From Pseudomonas sp. BSw22131 (GTDB lineage Bacteria > Pseudomonadota > Gammaproteobacteria > Pseudomonadales > Pseudomonadaceae): a stretch of 64,000 nucleotides of DNA. Location of the stretch: positions 2,232,001 through 2,296,000 of the forward strand of contig NZ_CP113949.1 in NCBI RefSeq assembly GCF_026810445.1. The letters run 5' to 3'. The notes below the pieces were generated by a model. It was not told the origin of the DNA, made no database searches, and saw nothing but the letters and a program-made list of their open reading frames with translations. Positions 54,254 to 64,000 of this stretch are shown piece by piece (within the stretch, counting starts at the first letter, position 1; every line of letters begins with the position of its first letter). The translations under genes and the position numbers were made by a program.

Positions 54254-55138
54254 ATGGACCCACACGACGATAATCGCTCAACGCCAGCCACTGCCAAACC
54301 GACGCAGGACTGGGTGATGCGGGCCGCACCGTTGCCGCAGATGGAGCGTTTTGAGGCGTTTTTTCAGGGTCACGGATTTGAAATGCACCGGCACGACACG
54401 TATGCCATCGGCCGCACATTATCTGGCGTGCAGAGTTTCCAATACGGCAATACCCTGCGCAACAGCCTGCCGGGTCGCACCATGGTTTTGCACCCTGACG
54501 AGCCACACGATGGCCATGCCGGCACAGAAGACGGTTTTCGCTATCGCATGTTTTACCTTGAGCCGGCGATGATTCAGCAGGTGCTGGGGGGCAAGCCATT
54601 GCCATTTATCAAGGGCGGCATTTCTGCAGATCCTCGACTCTTTGCGGCGACTCAAGTGCTGTTGCAGGACATGGATTGCGCGATTGACCCGCTGGAGATG
54701 GACGACGCCTTGTTCGATCTCACGATGGCTTTGCAGTCGGCGGCCGGTGTCCGAAAAGGTCGGCACACTGTCGATTACCCGGGCGCGCAAAAAGCCCGTG
54801 AATTGCTGATGGCAACGCTCACGACCGGGGTCACGCTGGACCAGCTTGAAGCCGCGAGCGGCACGGATCGCTGGCGCCTGTCGAGGGATTTTCGGGTGTT
54901 GTATGGCACCACTCCTTACCGCTACCTGACGTTGCGGCGTCTGGATGAGGTGCGCCGCTTGATTGCTCATGGCATGTCGCTGATCGACGCCGCATCGATG
55001 GCAGGTTTTTCCGATCAAAGCCACATGACCAGGCACTTCGTCAAAACCTTCGGACACCCGCCCGGTCGCTGGTTGAAGATGCTCAACGCTCAACGCTCAA
55101 CGCTCGGCGCGACGTGCAATAACGTACAAGACGTCTGA
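54254..55138 (+). CDS. AraC family transcriptional regulator
   Basis: A 294-residue protein. An N-terminal cupin-like sensing domain (about 25-110: HGFEMHRHDTYAIGRTLSG, then LHPDEPHDGHAG) is followed by two helix-turn-helix units (about 185-285), with LRRLDEVRRLIAHG and the signature AGFSDQSHMTRHFVKTFGHPPG in part. This is the AraC group with an AraC-binding cupin. It lies 77 bp after the EamA gene and 50 bp before a cupin gene, so either neighbour could be its target. Confidence 0.92.
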   Translation: MDPHDDNRSTPATAKPTQDWVMRAAPLPQMERFEAFFQGHGFEMHRHDTYAIGRTLSGVQSFQYGNTLRNSLPGRTMVLHPDEPHDGHAGTEDGFRYRMFYLEPAMIQQVLGGKPLPFIKGGISADPRLFAATQVLLQDMDCAIDPLEMDDALFDLTMALQSAAGVRKGRHTVDYPGAQKARELLMATLTTGVTLDQLEAASGTDRWRLSRDFRVLYGTTPYRYLTLRRLDEVRRLIAHGMSLIDAASMAGFSDQSHMTRHFVKTFGHPPGRWLKMLNAQRSTLGATCNNVQDV

Positions 55139-55188
55139 ATCGTTTTGATCCTAAAGTGAGTCTTCAACCACTCGCTGGAGCCTTTGCG

Positions 55189-55569
55189 ATGTCTACCGTC
55201 CCGACTGTTTACCACCCCGTCAATTTCGCCCAGAAATACAGCCTGTTCAGCGAACAATGGCAACCCAAGGTCATTGCCCGGATGAATGACTACCAGTTCA
55301 AGCTGGCGCGTCTGGAGGGTGAGTTTGTGTGGCACAGCCATGCTGACACGGATGAAACCTTCATCGTGATCGAAGGGCAGTTGCGCATTGATTTTCGGGA
55401 CGGTTTCGTGATGCTCTCGGCAGGGGAGCTTTACGTGGTGCCTAAAGGCGTTGAGCACAAACCCTGGGCCGAAAAAGAAGTGAAGCTGATGCTGATCGAG
55501 CCAGAAGGTGTGATCAACACCGGCGACATCCAAGGCGAGCGCACCGCGCAGAACGACGTGTGGATTTGA
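55189..55569 (+). CDS. cupin domain protein
   Basis: A 126-residue single-domain cupin; GGAG lies eight bases before ATG 55189, so the longer frame is not used. The metal site is visible: GEFVWHSHADTDETFIVIEG (two His and a Glu, quoted in part) and a second His in VPKGVEHKPWA. Small cupins of this type bind a divalent metal and act as isomerases or sugar-acid binding proteins; many have no assigned role. It lies just downstream of an AraC regulator. Confidence 0.88.
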   Translation: MSTVPTVYHPVNFAQKYSLFSEQWQPKVIARMNDYQFKLARLEGEFVWHSHADTDETFIVIEGQLRIDFRDGFVMLSAGELYVVPKGVEHKPWAEKEVKLMLIEPEGVINTGDIQGERTAQNDVWI

Positions 55570-55713
55570 AAAGTAGGCGCCCGGTCGCCCCTTCAACCGT
55601 GCCCATGCAGGATTTACCGCCGGTACCCGGGAGCTTCGCGGGCAAGCCCCGCCAACGCTCAGACCTCGTGAAGCCGCGAACCTAACCGCTTACGGAGGCC
55701 ACCGAGGTACCTT

Positions 55714-55868
55714 TGTAGGAGTTGACGAGCCAGGGCGAGGCTGCGATGGGGCGCGCAGCGGCTGAAGCCAGACGCCTCGGTCGTACCTGAAACACCGCGT
55801 GTGCAGGGATTACTGCCGCTGCGCGCCAGATCGTCCGAATGCGGCCCAGAGACAAGCCACGCTCCTAC
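55714..55868. repeat. 155-bp composite inverted-repeat element, copy 2
   Basis: The left end GTAGGAGTTGACGAGCCAG, the core CCTGAAACACCGCGTGTGCA and TTACTGCCG, and the right end GACAAGCCACGCTCCTAC follow the plan of the element at 43102-43249. It fills most of the 370-bp gap between the cupin gene and the itaconate LysR gene. Confidence 0.72.
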
Positions 55869-55940
55869 GCCCTCCGGGCAGAAGCAAAAACCCAAGAACG
55901 CCGAAAATCCTGTCCAACGCCAACACCTTCGGTGGCTCAG

Positions 55941-56843
55941 CTACAGAACCACAGGTCTGGGCTCGGGCATCAGTGTTGCAATCAAGGCGCGTACGGTGCC
56001 CGGCAGTGCGTCCAGCTCGCGGACGAGGATGCTGCGCTCGCGAACGGCCCACGGCTCGTCCAGCTCGATGGTCACCAGTTGCATGGTCCGACTGTGCCGT
56101 ACGGCGGCGGATTCGGGAATGATGCCGATGCCCACGCCGGCCTCGACCATCCGGCAAATGGCCTCGAAGCTCGACACCTGAATCCGTAGCGACAGGCTCT
56201 GCCCAATCCGCTCCACGTGGTCACGCAGAAAACTCAGCAGCGTGCTGCCTTCGTGCAACCCGATGTGCTGGAACGCCAGCGTCTGTTTGAGCGTGACTGT
56301 TTTGTGCCCCGCCAATTCGTGGCCCACCGGTACCGCCAGTACCAGCCGGTCAGTACTGAAGTGGATCACCTGTAACCCGGCCGCTTCCACCGGCCCGGCG
56401 ATAATCCCCATGTCTGTGCTGCCATCGAGCACGCCGCGCACGATGTCCCGCGACAGCCGCTCTTGAAGGTCCACGGTCACGCCTGGCCGTTTTGCCAGAA
56501 ACCCCGCCAGCACTTCCGGCAAAAACTCTGTCACCGCTGTGGTGTTGGCGAAGATGCGAATGTGCCCCGCAGAGTCGGTACCGAAATGGGTGAACTCGGC
56601 TTTCAGGTAATCGACCTGGCTCATGATCAGCCGTGCGTGCTTGAGCAATTTCTGTCCGGCAGGCGTCAGCTCCACGCCGCGGCTGTCGCGATACAACAGG
56701 CGTGTGCCGAGTTGCCCCTCCAACGCCTTGATTCGGGCACTCGCGGCAGCCGGTGAAAGAAACGCCCGACGCGCACCCTGGGTCAGGCTGGGTGATTCCC
56801 CGATGTGAATGAAAAGGCGCAAATCAGCTAGGTCGAAGTGCAT
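55941..56843 (-). CDS. LysR family regulator of the itaconate cluster
   Basis: A 300-residue LysR protein starting at MHFDLADLRLF, ATG 56843; the earlier in-frame start would enter the operator region. The winged helix is residues 3-62 (SLTQGARRAFLSPAAASARIK in part), with an effector domain after about residue 90. It is divergent from the itaconyl-CoA hydratase gene, as is PA0877 in P. aeruginosa. Such regulators (ItcR/RipR) activate itaconate catabolism in response to itaconate. A shared 43-bp element at two promoters is its probable binding site. Confidence 0.92.
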   Translation of the reverse strand: MHFDLADLRLFIHIGESPSLTQGARRAFLSPAAASARIKALEGQLGTRLLYRDSRGVELTPAGQKLLKHARLIMSQVDYLKAEFTHFGTDSAGHIRIFANTTAVTEFLPEVLAGFLAKRPGVTVDLQERLSRDIVRGVLDGSTDMGIIAGPVEAAGLQVIHFSTDRLVLAVPVGHELAGHKTVTLKQTLAFQHIGLHEGSTLLSFLRDHVERIGQSLSLRIQVSSFEAICRMVEAGVGIGIIPESAAVRHSRTMQLVTIELDEPWAVRERSILVRELDALPGTVRALIATLMPEPRPVVL

Positions 56844-56867
56844 GGTCGTGTCCGGATGTTGCAGAGG

Positions 56868-56910
56868 GCGTTCAGCATACCCGAACGCTGGTTTATGCAA
56901 ATGCAAATTC
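56868..56910. promoter_or_regulatory. LysR-type operator, copy 1 (itaconyl-CoA hydratase promoter)
   Basis: The element contains GCGTTC-N9-GAACGC (T-N11-A form), then CTGGTTTAT and AAATTC. It agrees with 62778-62820 at 35 of 43 positions. It lies in the divergent LysR/hydratase gap, ending 61 bp before the hydratase start. Confidence 0.72.
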
Positions 56911-56971
56911 ACAGAATGCCGGGCCACTCCCATCATCTGGCGATAACAACAAATGCAGAGGCTGCCGCGAG

Positions 56972-57811
56972 ATGAGTGCTTCAGATACGCCTACGGATTT
57001 CAGTGCCTGGATCGGTCGTACCGAACAGGCCACTGACCACCTGAGCCGCCACTTGATCAAGCGTATCGCTGCCACGTTCGGCGAGCCAACACCTGCCGAC
57101 GGCGACCCGCTGCCCGCCTTGTGGCAATGGTGTTTTTTCCAGGAGCCGGTGCCCGAATCACAATTGGGCAGCGACGGCCATCCGGCCCGCGGCGGTTTCC
57201 TGCCGCCTGCAGACAACCGCAACCGCATGTGGGCCGGTGGACGCGTCGAGTTCATCGCGCCGCTCATTGTTGGCGCCGAAGCCCAGCGCCAGTCGACCCT
57301 TTTGCATATCGAAGAAAAGCGCGGTCGCACCGGCTCGCTGTTGTTCGTCACCGTGCGTCACGACTATTCCCAGAACGCCCAACTGTGCGTGCGCGAAGAA
57401 CAGGACATCGTCTACCGCGAGCCAAACCCGCCCAAGCAAGGCAGCGGTGTGGCGCCGGGGCAGGCTGACTGGAGCGAAACCATCACGCCAACGCCAACCC
57501 TGCTGTTTCGCTATTCCGCAGTCACCTTCAACGGCCATCGCATCCACTACGACTACCCGTACGTGACCGACACCGAAGGCTATCCAGGCCTTGTGGTTCA
57601 TGGGCCGATGATCGCCACTTTCAATTTGCGGGCTTTTATCCGCGCTAACCCTGACAAACGCGTGCGCCATTTTGCCTATCGCGGCCTGCGGCCCTTGAAC
57701 GTGCCAACGCCGTTTCGCGTCGGTGGCCGGGTGGTCGAGCCGGGCAAGGCGCAGTTGTGGGCCGGCAATGACGCCGGTGTGGCGCAGAGCGCGGAAGTGA
57801 TTTTCGACTGA
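56972..57811 (+). CDS. ich: itaconyl-CoA hydratase (MaoC/HTD2-like hotdog hydratase)
   Basis: A 279-residue double-hotdog protein related to mesaconyl-C4-CoA hydratase and HTD2. The N-terminal hotdog (about 15-150) has WQWCFFQEPVPES and GGRVEFIAPL. The C-terminal half (about 160-279) has FRYSAVTFNGHRIHYDYPY, the hydratase signature with catalytic Asn/His, and GLVVHGPMIA. By synteny it equals PA0878, which hydrates itaconyl-CoA to (S)-citramalyl-CoA. It is the first gene of the catabolic operon and is divergent from the LysR gene. Confidence 0.88.
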   Translation: MSASDTPTDFSAWIGRTEQATDHLSRHLIKRIAATFGEPTPADGDPLPALWQWCFFQEPVPESQLGSDGHPARGGFLPPADNRNRMWAGGRVEFIAPLIVGAEAQRQSTLLHIEEKRGRTGSLLFVTVRHDYSQNAQLCVREEQDIVYREPNPPKQGSGVAPGQADWSETITPTPTLLFRYSAVTFNGHRIHYDYPYVTDTEGYPGLVVHGPMIATFNLRAFIRANPDKRVRHFAYRGLRPLNVPTPFRVGGRVVEPGKAQLWAGNDAGVAQSAEVIFD

Positions 57812-57838
57812 TTTCTCCATGAATTGAAACGGCGATTT

Positions 57839-57919
57839 CTGTAGGAGCCAACTCGTTGGCGAAGAGGTTTGGTGCGGTGCATCAGGTAAACCGCCTCGAG
57901 AACGAGTTCGCTCCTACAG
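57839..57919. repeat. REP-like palindrome within the itaconate cluster
   Basis: CTGTAGGAGCCAACTCGTT on the left and GAACGAGTTCGCTCCTACAG on the right are inverted copies. It fills the gap between the hydratase and acyl-CoA dehydrogenase genes. Confidence 0.85.
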
Positions 57920-57949
57920 AGGCCAAGGCCTATCCGAGGACACAACCCG

Positions 57950-59113
57950 ATGAATCCCTACGACGACGAAGACCTGAATGCCATCCGCGAAGGTGTGCGT
58001 GCCCTGTGCGCTGAATTCGACGCGGCTTACTGGCGCAAGATCGATGACGAAAAAGGCTTTCCCGAGACCTTCGTCAAAGCCCTGACCGACGCCGGCTGGC
58101 TCTCGGCGATGATCCCCACCGAGTACGGCGGCTCGGGCCTGGGGCTGGCCGAAGCGTCGGTCATCCTCGAAGAAGTGAACGCATGCGGTGGCAATTCAGG
58201 CACCGTCCACGGCCAGATGTACAACATGTTCACGTTGCTGCGCCACGGCAGCGACGCGCAAAAAAGCTACTACCTGCCCAAGCTCGCCAGCGGCGAATTG
58301 CGCCTGCAATCGATGGCCGTCACCGAGCCCACCACCGGGACCGACACCACGAAAATCAAGACCACCGCCGTCAAGCGTGGCGACAAATACGTGATCAACG
58401 GCCAGAAGGTGTGGATCTCCAGGGTTCAGCATTCCGACCTGATGATTCTGCTGGCGCGCACCACGCCGCTGGCCGAGGTGAAGAAGAAATCCGAAGGCAT
58501 GTCGATTTTCATCGTTGACCTTCGCGAGGCCATCGGCAAGGGGCTGACGGTTCAGCCGATTGCCAACATGGTCAATCACGAGACCAACGAGCTGTTTTTC
58601 GACAATCTCGAACTGCCCGCCGACAGCCTGATCGGGGAGGAGGGCAAGGGCTTCAAATATATCCTCGACGGCCTCAATGCCGAGCGCGCGTTGATCGCTG
58701 CCGAATGCATTGGCGATGGTCGCTGGTTCATCGAGAAAGCCACTGCCTATGCGCGGGATCGCGTGGTGTTCGGACGGCCTATCGGTCAGAACCAGGGCGT
58801 GCAGTTCCCGATTGCCGAAGCACACATCGAGGTGGAAGCCGCAGACCTCATGCGCTGGCGCGCCTGCGAAGAGTACGACAGCGGCAAGAACGCCGGCGCC
58901 AGCGCCAACATGGCCAAATACCTGGCAGCCAAAGCGTCGTGGGAGGCGGCCAACGCATGCCTGCAAACCCACGGCGGTTTCGGTTTCGCCTGCGAGTACG
59001 ACGTGGAGCGCAAGTTTCGCGAGACCCGGCTTTATCAAGTGGCGCCGATCTCGACCAACCTGATTCTTTCTTACGTGGCCGAGCACTTGCTCGAACTGCC
59101 ACGCAGCTTCTGA
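57950..59113 (+). CDS. acyl-CoA dehydrogenase family protein
   Basis: A 387-residue flavoprotein. It shows the FAD/substrate signatures AVTEPTTGTDTTKIKTTA and GQKVWISRVQ, the FGRPIGQNQGVQFPIA segment and QTHGGFGFACEYDVERKFR in part. The usual catalytic Glu of the C-terminal YEGT motif is absent (VAPIST), but Glu245 in LNAERALIA occupies the position used by isovaleryl- and long-chain acyl-CoA dehydrogenases. By synteny it equals PA0879. A role in converting methylsuccinyl-CoA or a related ester into the itaconate route is possible but unproven. Confidence 0.9.
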   Translation: MNPYDDEDLNAIREGVRALCAEFDAAYWRKIDDEKGFPETFVKALTDAGWLSAMIPTEYGGSGLGLAEASVILEEVNACGGNSGTVHGQMYNMFTLLRHGSDAQKSYYLPKLASGELRLQSMAVTEPTTGTDTTKIKTTAVKRGDKYVINGQKVWISRVQHSDLMILLARTTPLAEVKKKSEGMSIFIVDLREAIGKGLTVQPIANMVNHETNELFFDNLELPADSLIGEEGKGFKYILDGLNAERALIAAECIGDGRWFIEKATAYARDRVVFGRPIGQNQGVQFPIAEAHIEVEAADLMRWRACEEYDSGKNAGASANMAKYLAAKASWEAANACLQTHGGFGFACEYDVERKFRETRLYQVAPISTNLILSYVAEHLLELPRSF

Positions 59114-59123
59114 GGAGGCGCAC

Positions 59124-60473
59124 ATGAGCCATACCCAAGCGTTGGCGGCGTTCCTCGCTGACCTCAGCTACGAGCAGATTCCCGGCAGTGTGCTGGACCG
59201 CACGGAAGACCTGTTTCTGGACTGGATCGGTTCGGCGCTGGCCAGCCAGAACGCGCGGCCCGTTCCGTTGTTCGAGCGCTACGCACAGCGCATGGGGCCG
59301 TCCGCCGGGGCTTCTAAAATACTGGTCAGCGGGCGTGGCACTTCGGCGTATTTCGCAGCGCTGGTCAACGGCGCCTCTTCGCATTTGGTCGAGCAGGACG
59401 ACTTGCATAACAGCTCCGTTCTGCACCCGGCGACGGTGGTGTTTTCGGCAGCGCTGGCGGCAGCGCAAGACCTGAACAAGTCGGGTCAGGATTTGCTGTT
59501 GGCGTCGGTCGCCGGCTATGAAGCGGGGATCCGCATTGGCGAGTTCATGGGCCGTTCGCACTACCGGATTTTCCACACTACGGCGACGGTTGGCACGCTG
59601 GCGGCCGCCGTTGCGGTGGGCAAATTGCTGGACTTCGACAAAGAGCAGTTCATCAATCTGCTGGGGACGGCGGGCACACAGGCTGCCGGGCTGTGGGAGT
59701 TCCTGCGCGATGCGGCCGACTCCAAGCAATTGCACGCCGCCAAAGCCGCTGCCGATGGTGTACTCGCGGCCTACATGACCGAAGACGGCCTGACCGGAGC
59801 GCGCAACATTCTCGAGGGCGATCAGGGCATGGCGGCAGGGATGTCCACCGATGCTGATCCGCGCAAGTTGTCTGATCGCCTCGGCAGTCGCTGGGCGCTG
59901 CTGGAGACCTCGTTCAAGTTCCATGCATCGTGCCGCCACACGCACCCGGCGGCCGACGCTTTGCTGCATTTGATGCAGCGCGATGGCCTGCGGCATGACC
60001 AGATCGCGACAGTCGTGACACGCGTGCATCAGGGCGCCATCGACGTACTCGGACGGGTCGATGTACCGACCACGGTTCATCAGGCGAAGTTTTCCATGGG
60101 CGCAGTGTTGGGGCTGATCGCCGTCCACGGCAGCGCGCAGTTGATCGAGTTTCGTGATCGGGCGTTGACCGACGCTGATGTCGATGCCTTCCGCGCGAAG
60201 GTCACGATGGAGTTGGACGCTGAGGTTGATGCCGCCTATCCGGCGCGTTGGCTGGGCAGGGTGATCGTCACCACCGTCGACGGCCGCACGCTGACGGCCG
60301 CTATCGATGAGCCCAAAGGCGATCCGGGCAACACGTTGTCGCGGCCAGAGCTTGCGAGCAAGTTCCAGCGGCTCTTGGCGTTTTCCGGCGCCAGGACGGT
60401 GGAGCGGGGGCAGGCACTGATCGACAAGGTCTGGCATTTGCGCGATGCGCGGTCTTTGCACGATTTGATTTAA
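59124..60473 (+). CDS. MmgE/PrpD family protein
   Basis: A 449-residue protein of the 2-methylcitrate dehydratase/cis-aconitate decarboxylase fold. Features are the N-terminal helical domain (LFLDWIGSALAS), the substrate region NGASSHLVEQDDLHNSSVLHPA in part, AGYEAGIRIGEFMG and FKFHASCRHTHPAADA. By synteny it equals PA0881. Family members dehydrate methylcitrate or decarboxylate cis-aconitate to itaconate (IRG1/CadA). Its reaction here is not known. It begins 10 bp after the dehydrogenase gene. Confidence 0.9.
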   Translation: MSHTQALAAFLADLSYEQIPGSVLDRTEDLFLDWIGSALASQNARPVPLFERYAQRMGPSAGASKILVSGRGTSAYFAALVNGASSHLVEQDDLHNSSVLHPATVVFSAALAAAQDLNKSGQDLLLASVAGYEAGIRIGEFMGRSHYRIFHTTATVGTLAAAVAVGKLLDFDKEQFINLLGTAGTQAAGLWEFLRDAADSKQLHAAKAAADGVLAAYMTEDGLTGARNILEGDQGMAAGMSTDADPRKLSDRLGSRWALLETSFKFHASCRHTHPAADALLHLMQRDGLRHDQIATVVTRVHQGAIDVLGRVDVPTTVHQAKFSMGAVLGLIAVHGSAQLIEFRDRALTDADVDAFRAKVTMELDAEVDAAYPARWLGRVIVTTVDGRTLTAAIDEPKGDPGNTLSRPELASKFQRLLAFSGARTVERGQALIDKVWHLRDARSLHDLI

Positions 60474-60490
60474 AAGTTGATGCAATCCGG

Positions 60491-60580
60491 TGCAGGAGCC
60501 CGCTTGCCCGCGATTGAGGGGTCTCAGGCGATGAATGTGCGGTTGACCCACCGCCATCGCGGTCAAGCGCGCTCCTACAG
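60491..60580. repeat. REP-like palindrome within the itaconate cluster
   Basis: TGCAGGAGCCCGCTTGCC on the left and GGTCAAGCGCGCTCCTACAG on the right are imperfect inverted arms between the MmgE/PrpD and CoA-transferase genes. Confidence 0.75.
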
Positions 60581-60604
60581 ATGTGAGCCACTAGGTAAAT
60601 AAAC

Positions 60605-61804
60605 ATGACTCAAACAAACCCCCGTCCCCTGGACGGCATCACGGTCATCAGCCTGGAACATGCTATCGCAGCGCCGTTCTGCACCCGGCAACTGGCCGAT
60701 CTCGGCGCGAGGGTGGTGAAGATAGAGCGCCCCGGCAGCGGCGATTTTGCCCGGGGCTACGACCAGCGCGTCGATGGCCTGGCCTCGCATTTCGTCTGGA
60801 CCAACCGCTCCAAGGAAAGCCTGACCCTGGACCTCAAGCAGGACGAGGCGGGGGACATTCTGCAATCGTTGCTGGGCAAGGCCGATGTGCTGGTGCAAAA
60901 CCTCGCGCCCGGCGCTGCTGCACGCATGGGCCTGTCGTTCGAGGCGCTGAAAGAGCGCTTCCCGCGGCTGATCGTCTGCGACATCTCCGGCTACGGAGAA
61001 GGCGGTCCGTACGAAAAGAAAAAGGCCTATGACCTGTTGATTCAGAGTGAGGGCGGGTTTTTGTCAGTAACCGGGGGGCCAGGTGAGGAGCAGATGGCCA
61101 AGGCTGGTTGCTCCATCGCTGACATCGCGGCGGGGATGTATGCGTACACCGGGATTCTCTCGGCACTCATGTTGCGCGAAAAGACCGGTGTCGGCAGCCG
61201 TATCGATGTGTCGATGCTCGAAAGCCTGGTGGAGTGGATGGGTTACCCCATGTATTACGCCTACAACGGTGCGCCGCCACCGCCGCGCGCGGGCGCCTCG
61301 CACTCCACGATTTATCCCTATGGGCCGTTTCCCACTGGAGGCGGCGGCACCGTAATGCTGGGTTTGCAGAATGAGCGCGAGTGGGCGCTGTTCTGCGAGA
61401 AGGTCCTGCTGAACAAGGCGCTGGCGACCGATGAACGTTTTTCGGCCAACTTCAAACGCTCGGAAAACAGAGAGGTATTGAGGCAGATTATCCTCGATGG
61501 ATTCGCTCGCTTGAGCGTCGATGAGGTGGTCGCCCGGCTTGAGACGGCGCAGATCGCCAACGCTAGGGTCAACGACATGCAAGGGGTCTGGGACCATCCG
61601 CAGCTCAAGGCGCGTGACCGTTGGCGGGAGGTTGACAGCCCGTCCGGCAGGTTGCCGTCGCTGTTGCCACCGGGCCGTAATGCTGCATTCACCCCGCGCA
61701 TGGACGGGGTGCCGGGATTGGGCCAGCACACCAACAGCATTCTCGGCGAGCTGGGCGTGTCGGCGGACGATCAGGCCCGTCTGCTGGCGGCCGGGGTGGT
61801 TTGA
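60605..61804 (+). CDS. ict: itaconate CoA-transferase (CaiB/BaiF family)
   Basis: A 399-residue class III CoA-transferase. Signatures are LEHAIAAPFCTRQLADLGARVVKIE in part at the N-terminus, SLTLDLK, VQNLAPGAAARMG and SGYGEGGPY. The catalytic Asp is in CSIADIAAGMYA (near residue 175), which forms the aspartyl-CoA intermediate. By synteny it equals PA0882 (Ict), which activates itaconate with succinyl-CoA. It lies behind a REP-like palindrome and 46 bp before the lyase gene. Confidence 0.9.
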   Translation: MTQTNPRPLDGITVISLEHAIAAPFCTRQLADLGARVVKIERPGSGDFARGYDQRVDGLASHFVWTNRSKESLTLDLKQDEAGDILQSLLGKADVLVQNLAPGAAARMGLSFEALKERFPRLIVCDISGYGEGGPYEKKKAYDLLIQSEGGFLSVTGGPGEEQMAKAGCSIADIAAGMYAYTGILSALMLREKTGVGSRIDVSMLESLVEWMGYPMYYAYNGAPPPPRAGASHSTIYPYGPFPTGGGGTVMLGLQNEREWALFCEKVLLNKALATDERFSANFKRSENREVLRQIILDGFARLSVDEVVARLETAQIANARVNDMQGVWDHPQLKARDRWREVDSPSGRLPSLLPPGRNAAFTPRMDGVPGLGQHTNSILGELGVSADDQARLLAAGVV

Positions 61805-61850
61805 TCGCCGCCGCACCACTGACTTCAAGATTCATGAATGAGGATCCACC

Positions 61851-63931
<2,081 letters not shown>

Positions 63932-63935
63932 GCGA

Positions 63936-63957
63936 GCGGTTTCTTCAGTGAAACCGC
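63936..63957 (+). other. stem-loop after the TRAP solute-binding gene
   Basis: GCGGTTTC and GAAACCGC pair around TTCAGT with no U tract. Such hairpins after binding-protein genes often keep that part of the mRNA more abundant than the membrane-subunit part. Confidence 0.5.
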
Positions 63958-64000
63958 AATCGTCCTCACACCGTGATCAATACAGGCCGTGATGCCTGAG

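Noticed and set aside
58848..60566. 572-codon minus-strand frame opposite the MmgE/PrpD gene
   Set aside because: Antisense frame of a GC-rich gene; no signature or ribosome site, and the plus strand is clearly coding.

Overview
The window looks like a chromosomal segment of a Pseudomonas species of the fluorescens/syringae type. The evidence is high GC, Pseudomonas-type families (DUF3509, DUF6388, RraB, PrmB), REP-like palindromes in most gaps, and a gene order that matches my memory of P. aeruginosa (aroC, MFS, acireductone dioxygenase, then an LTA-synthase-like gene; and the itaconate cluster PA0877-PA0884). No prophage, IS element or CRISPR array was seen. The only structural RNA gene found is a tRNA-Ser(GGA). 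All family calls come from reading translations and motifs; no database was searched.

Layout. 1-600: end of a Gly/Tyr-rich protein and a small lipoprotein-like ORF. 628-6933: GntR regulator, SDR, beta-keto acid cleavage enzyme (DUF849), SMP-30 lactonase-like protein and two MFS transporters, which read as a catabolic pathway of unknown substrate. 7096-15025: Smr protein, membrane protein, cysteine-hydrolase-like protein, prmB, an unknown protein, an alpha/beta hydrolase, aroC, an MFS transporter and an acireductone dioxygenase lacking one metal-ligand His. 15388-21845: solo LuxR, DUF3509, ankyrin protein, small proteins, an LTA-synthase-like phosphotransferase and rraB. 22169-25499: circularly permuted ATP-grasp, alpha-E and transglutaminase operon preceded by a very good sigma-54 promoter and an NtrC-like site.

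25500-37083: REP-like repeats, a 31-residue membrane ORF, a thiolase remnant, a glutamine amidotransferase, CorA-type transporter, acyltransferase, crotonase, DUF6388, two related XRE regulators around an AT-rich gap, tRNA-Ser, a TonB-dependent siderophore receptor with a Fur-like box, a second isochorismatase-like protein and a SulP transporter. 37282-44835: MFS, ZapE, a RarD-like transporter, an MFS/fluoroacetate-dehalogenase-like pair, and a PACE transporter divergent from a LysR gene.

45004-50228 is a deoxyribose-use locus (kinase, permease, epimerase-like DeoX, DeoR, DeoC) with DeoR-type operators at both promoters. 50407-55569 holds a hydrolase, a CatB-like acetyltransferase, LysR/DMT, AraC and cupin genes. 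55941-63931 is the itaconate catabolic cluster (LysR, itaconyl-CoA hydratase, acyl-CoA dehydrogenase, MmgE/PrpD, CoA-transferase, citramalyl-CoA lyase, TRAP solute-binding protein). A 43-bp element is repeated upstream of both the hydratase gene and the TRAP gene, suggesting that one LysR regulator controls uptake and breakdown together.
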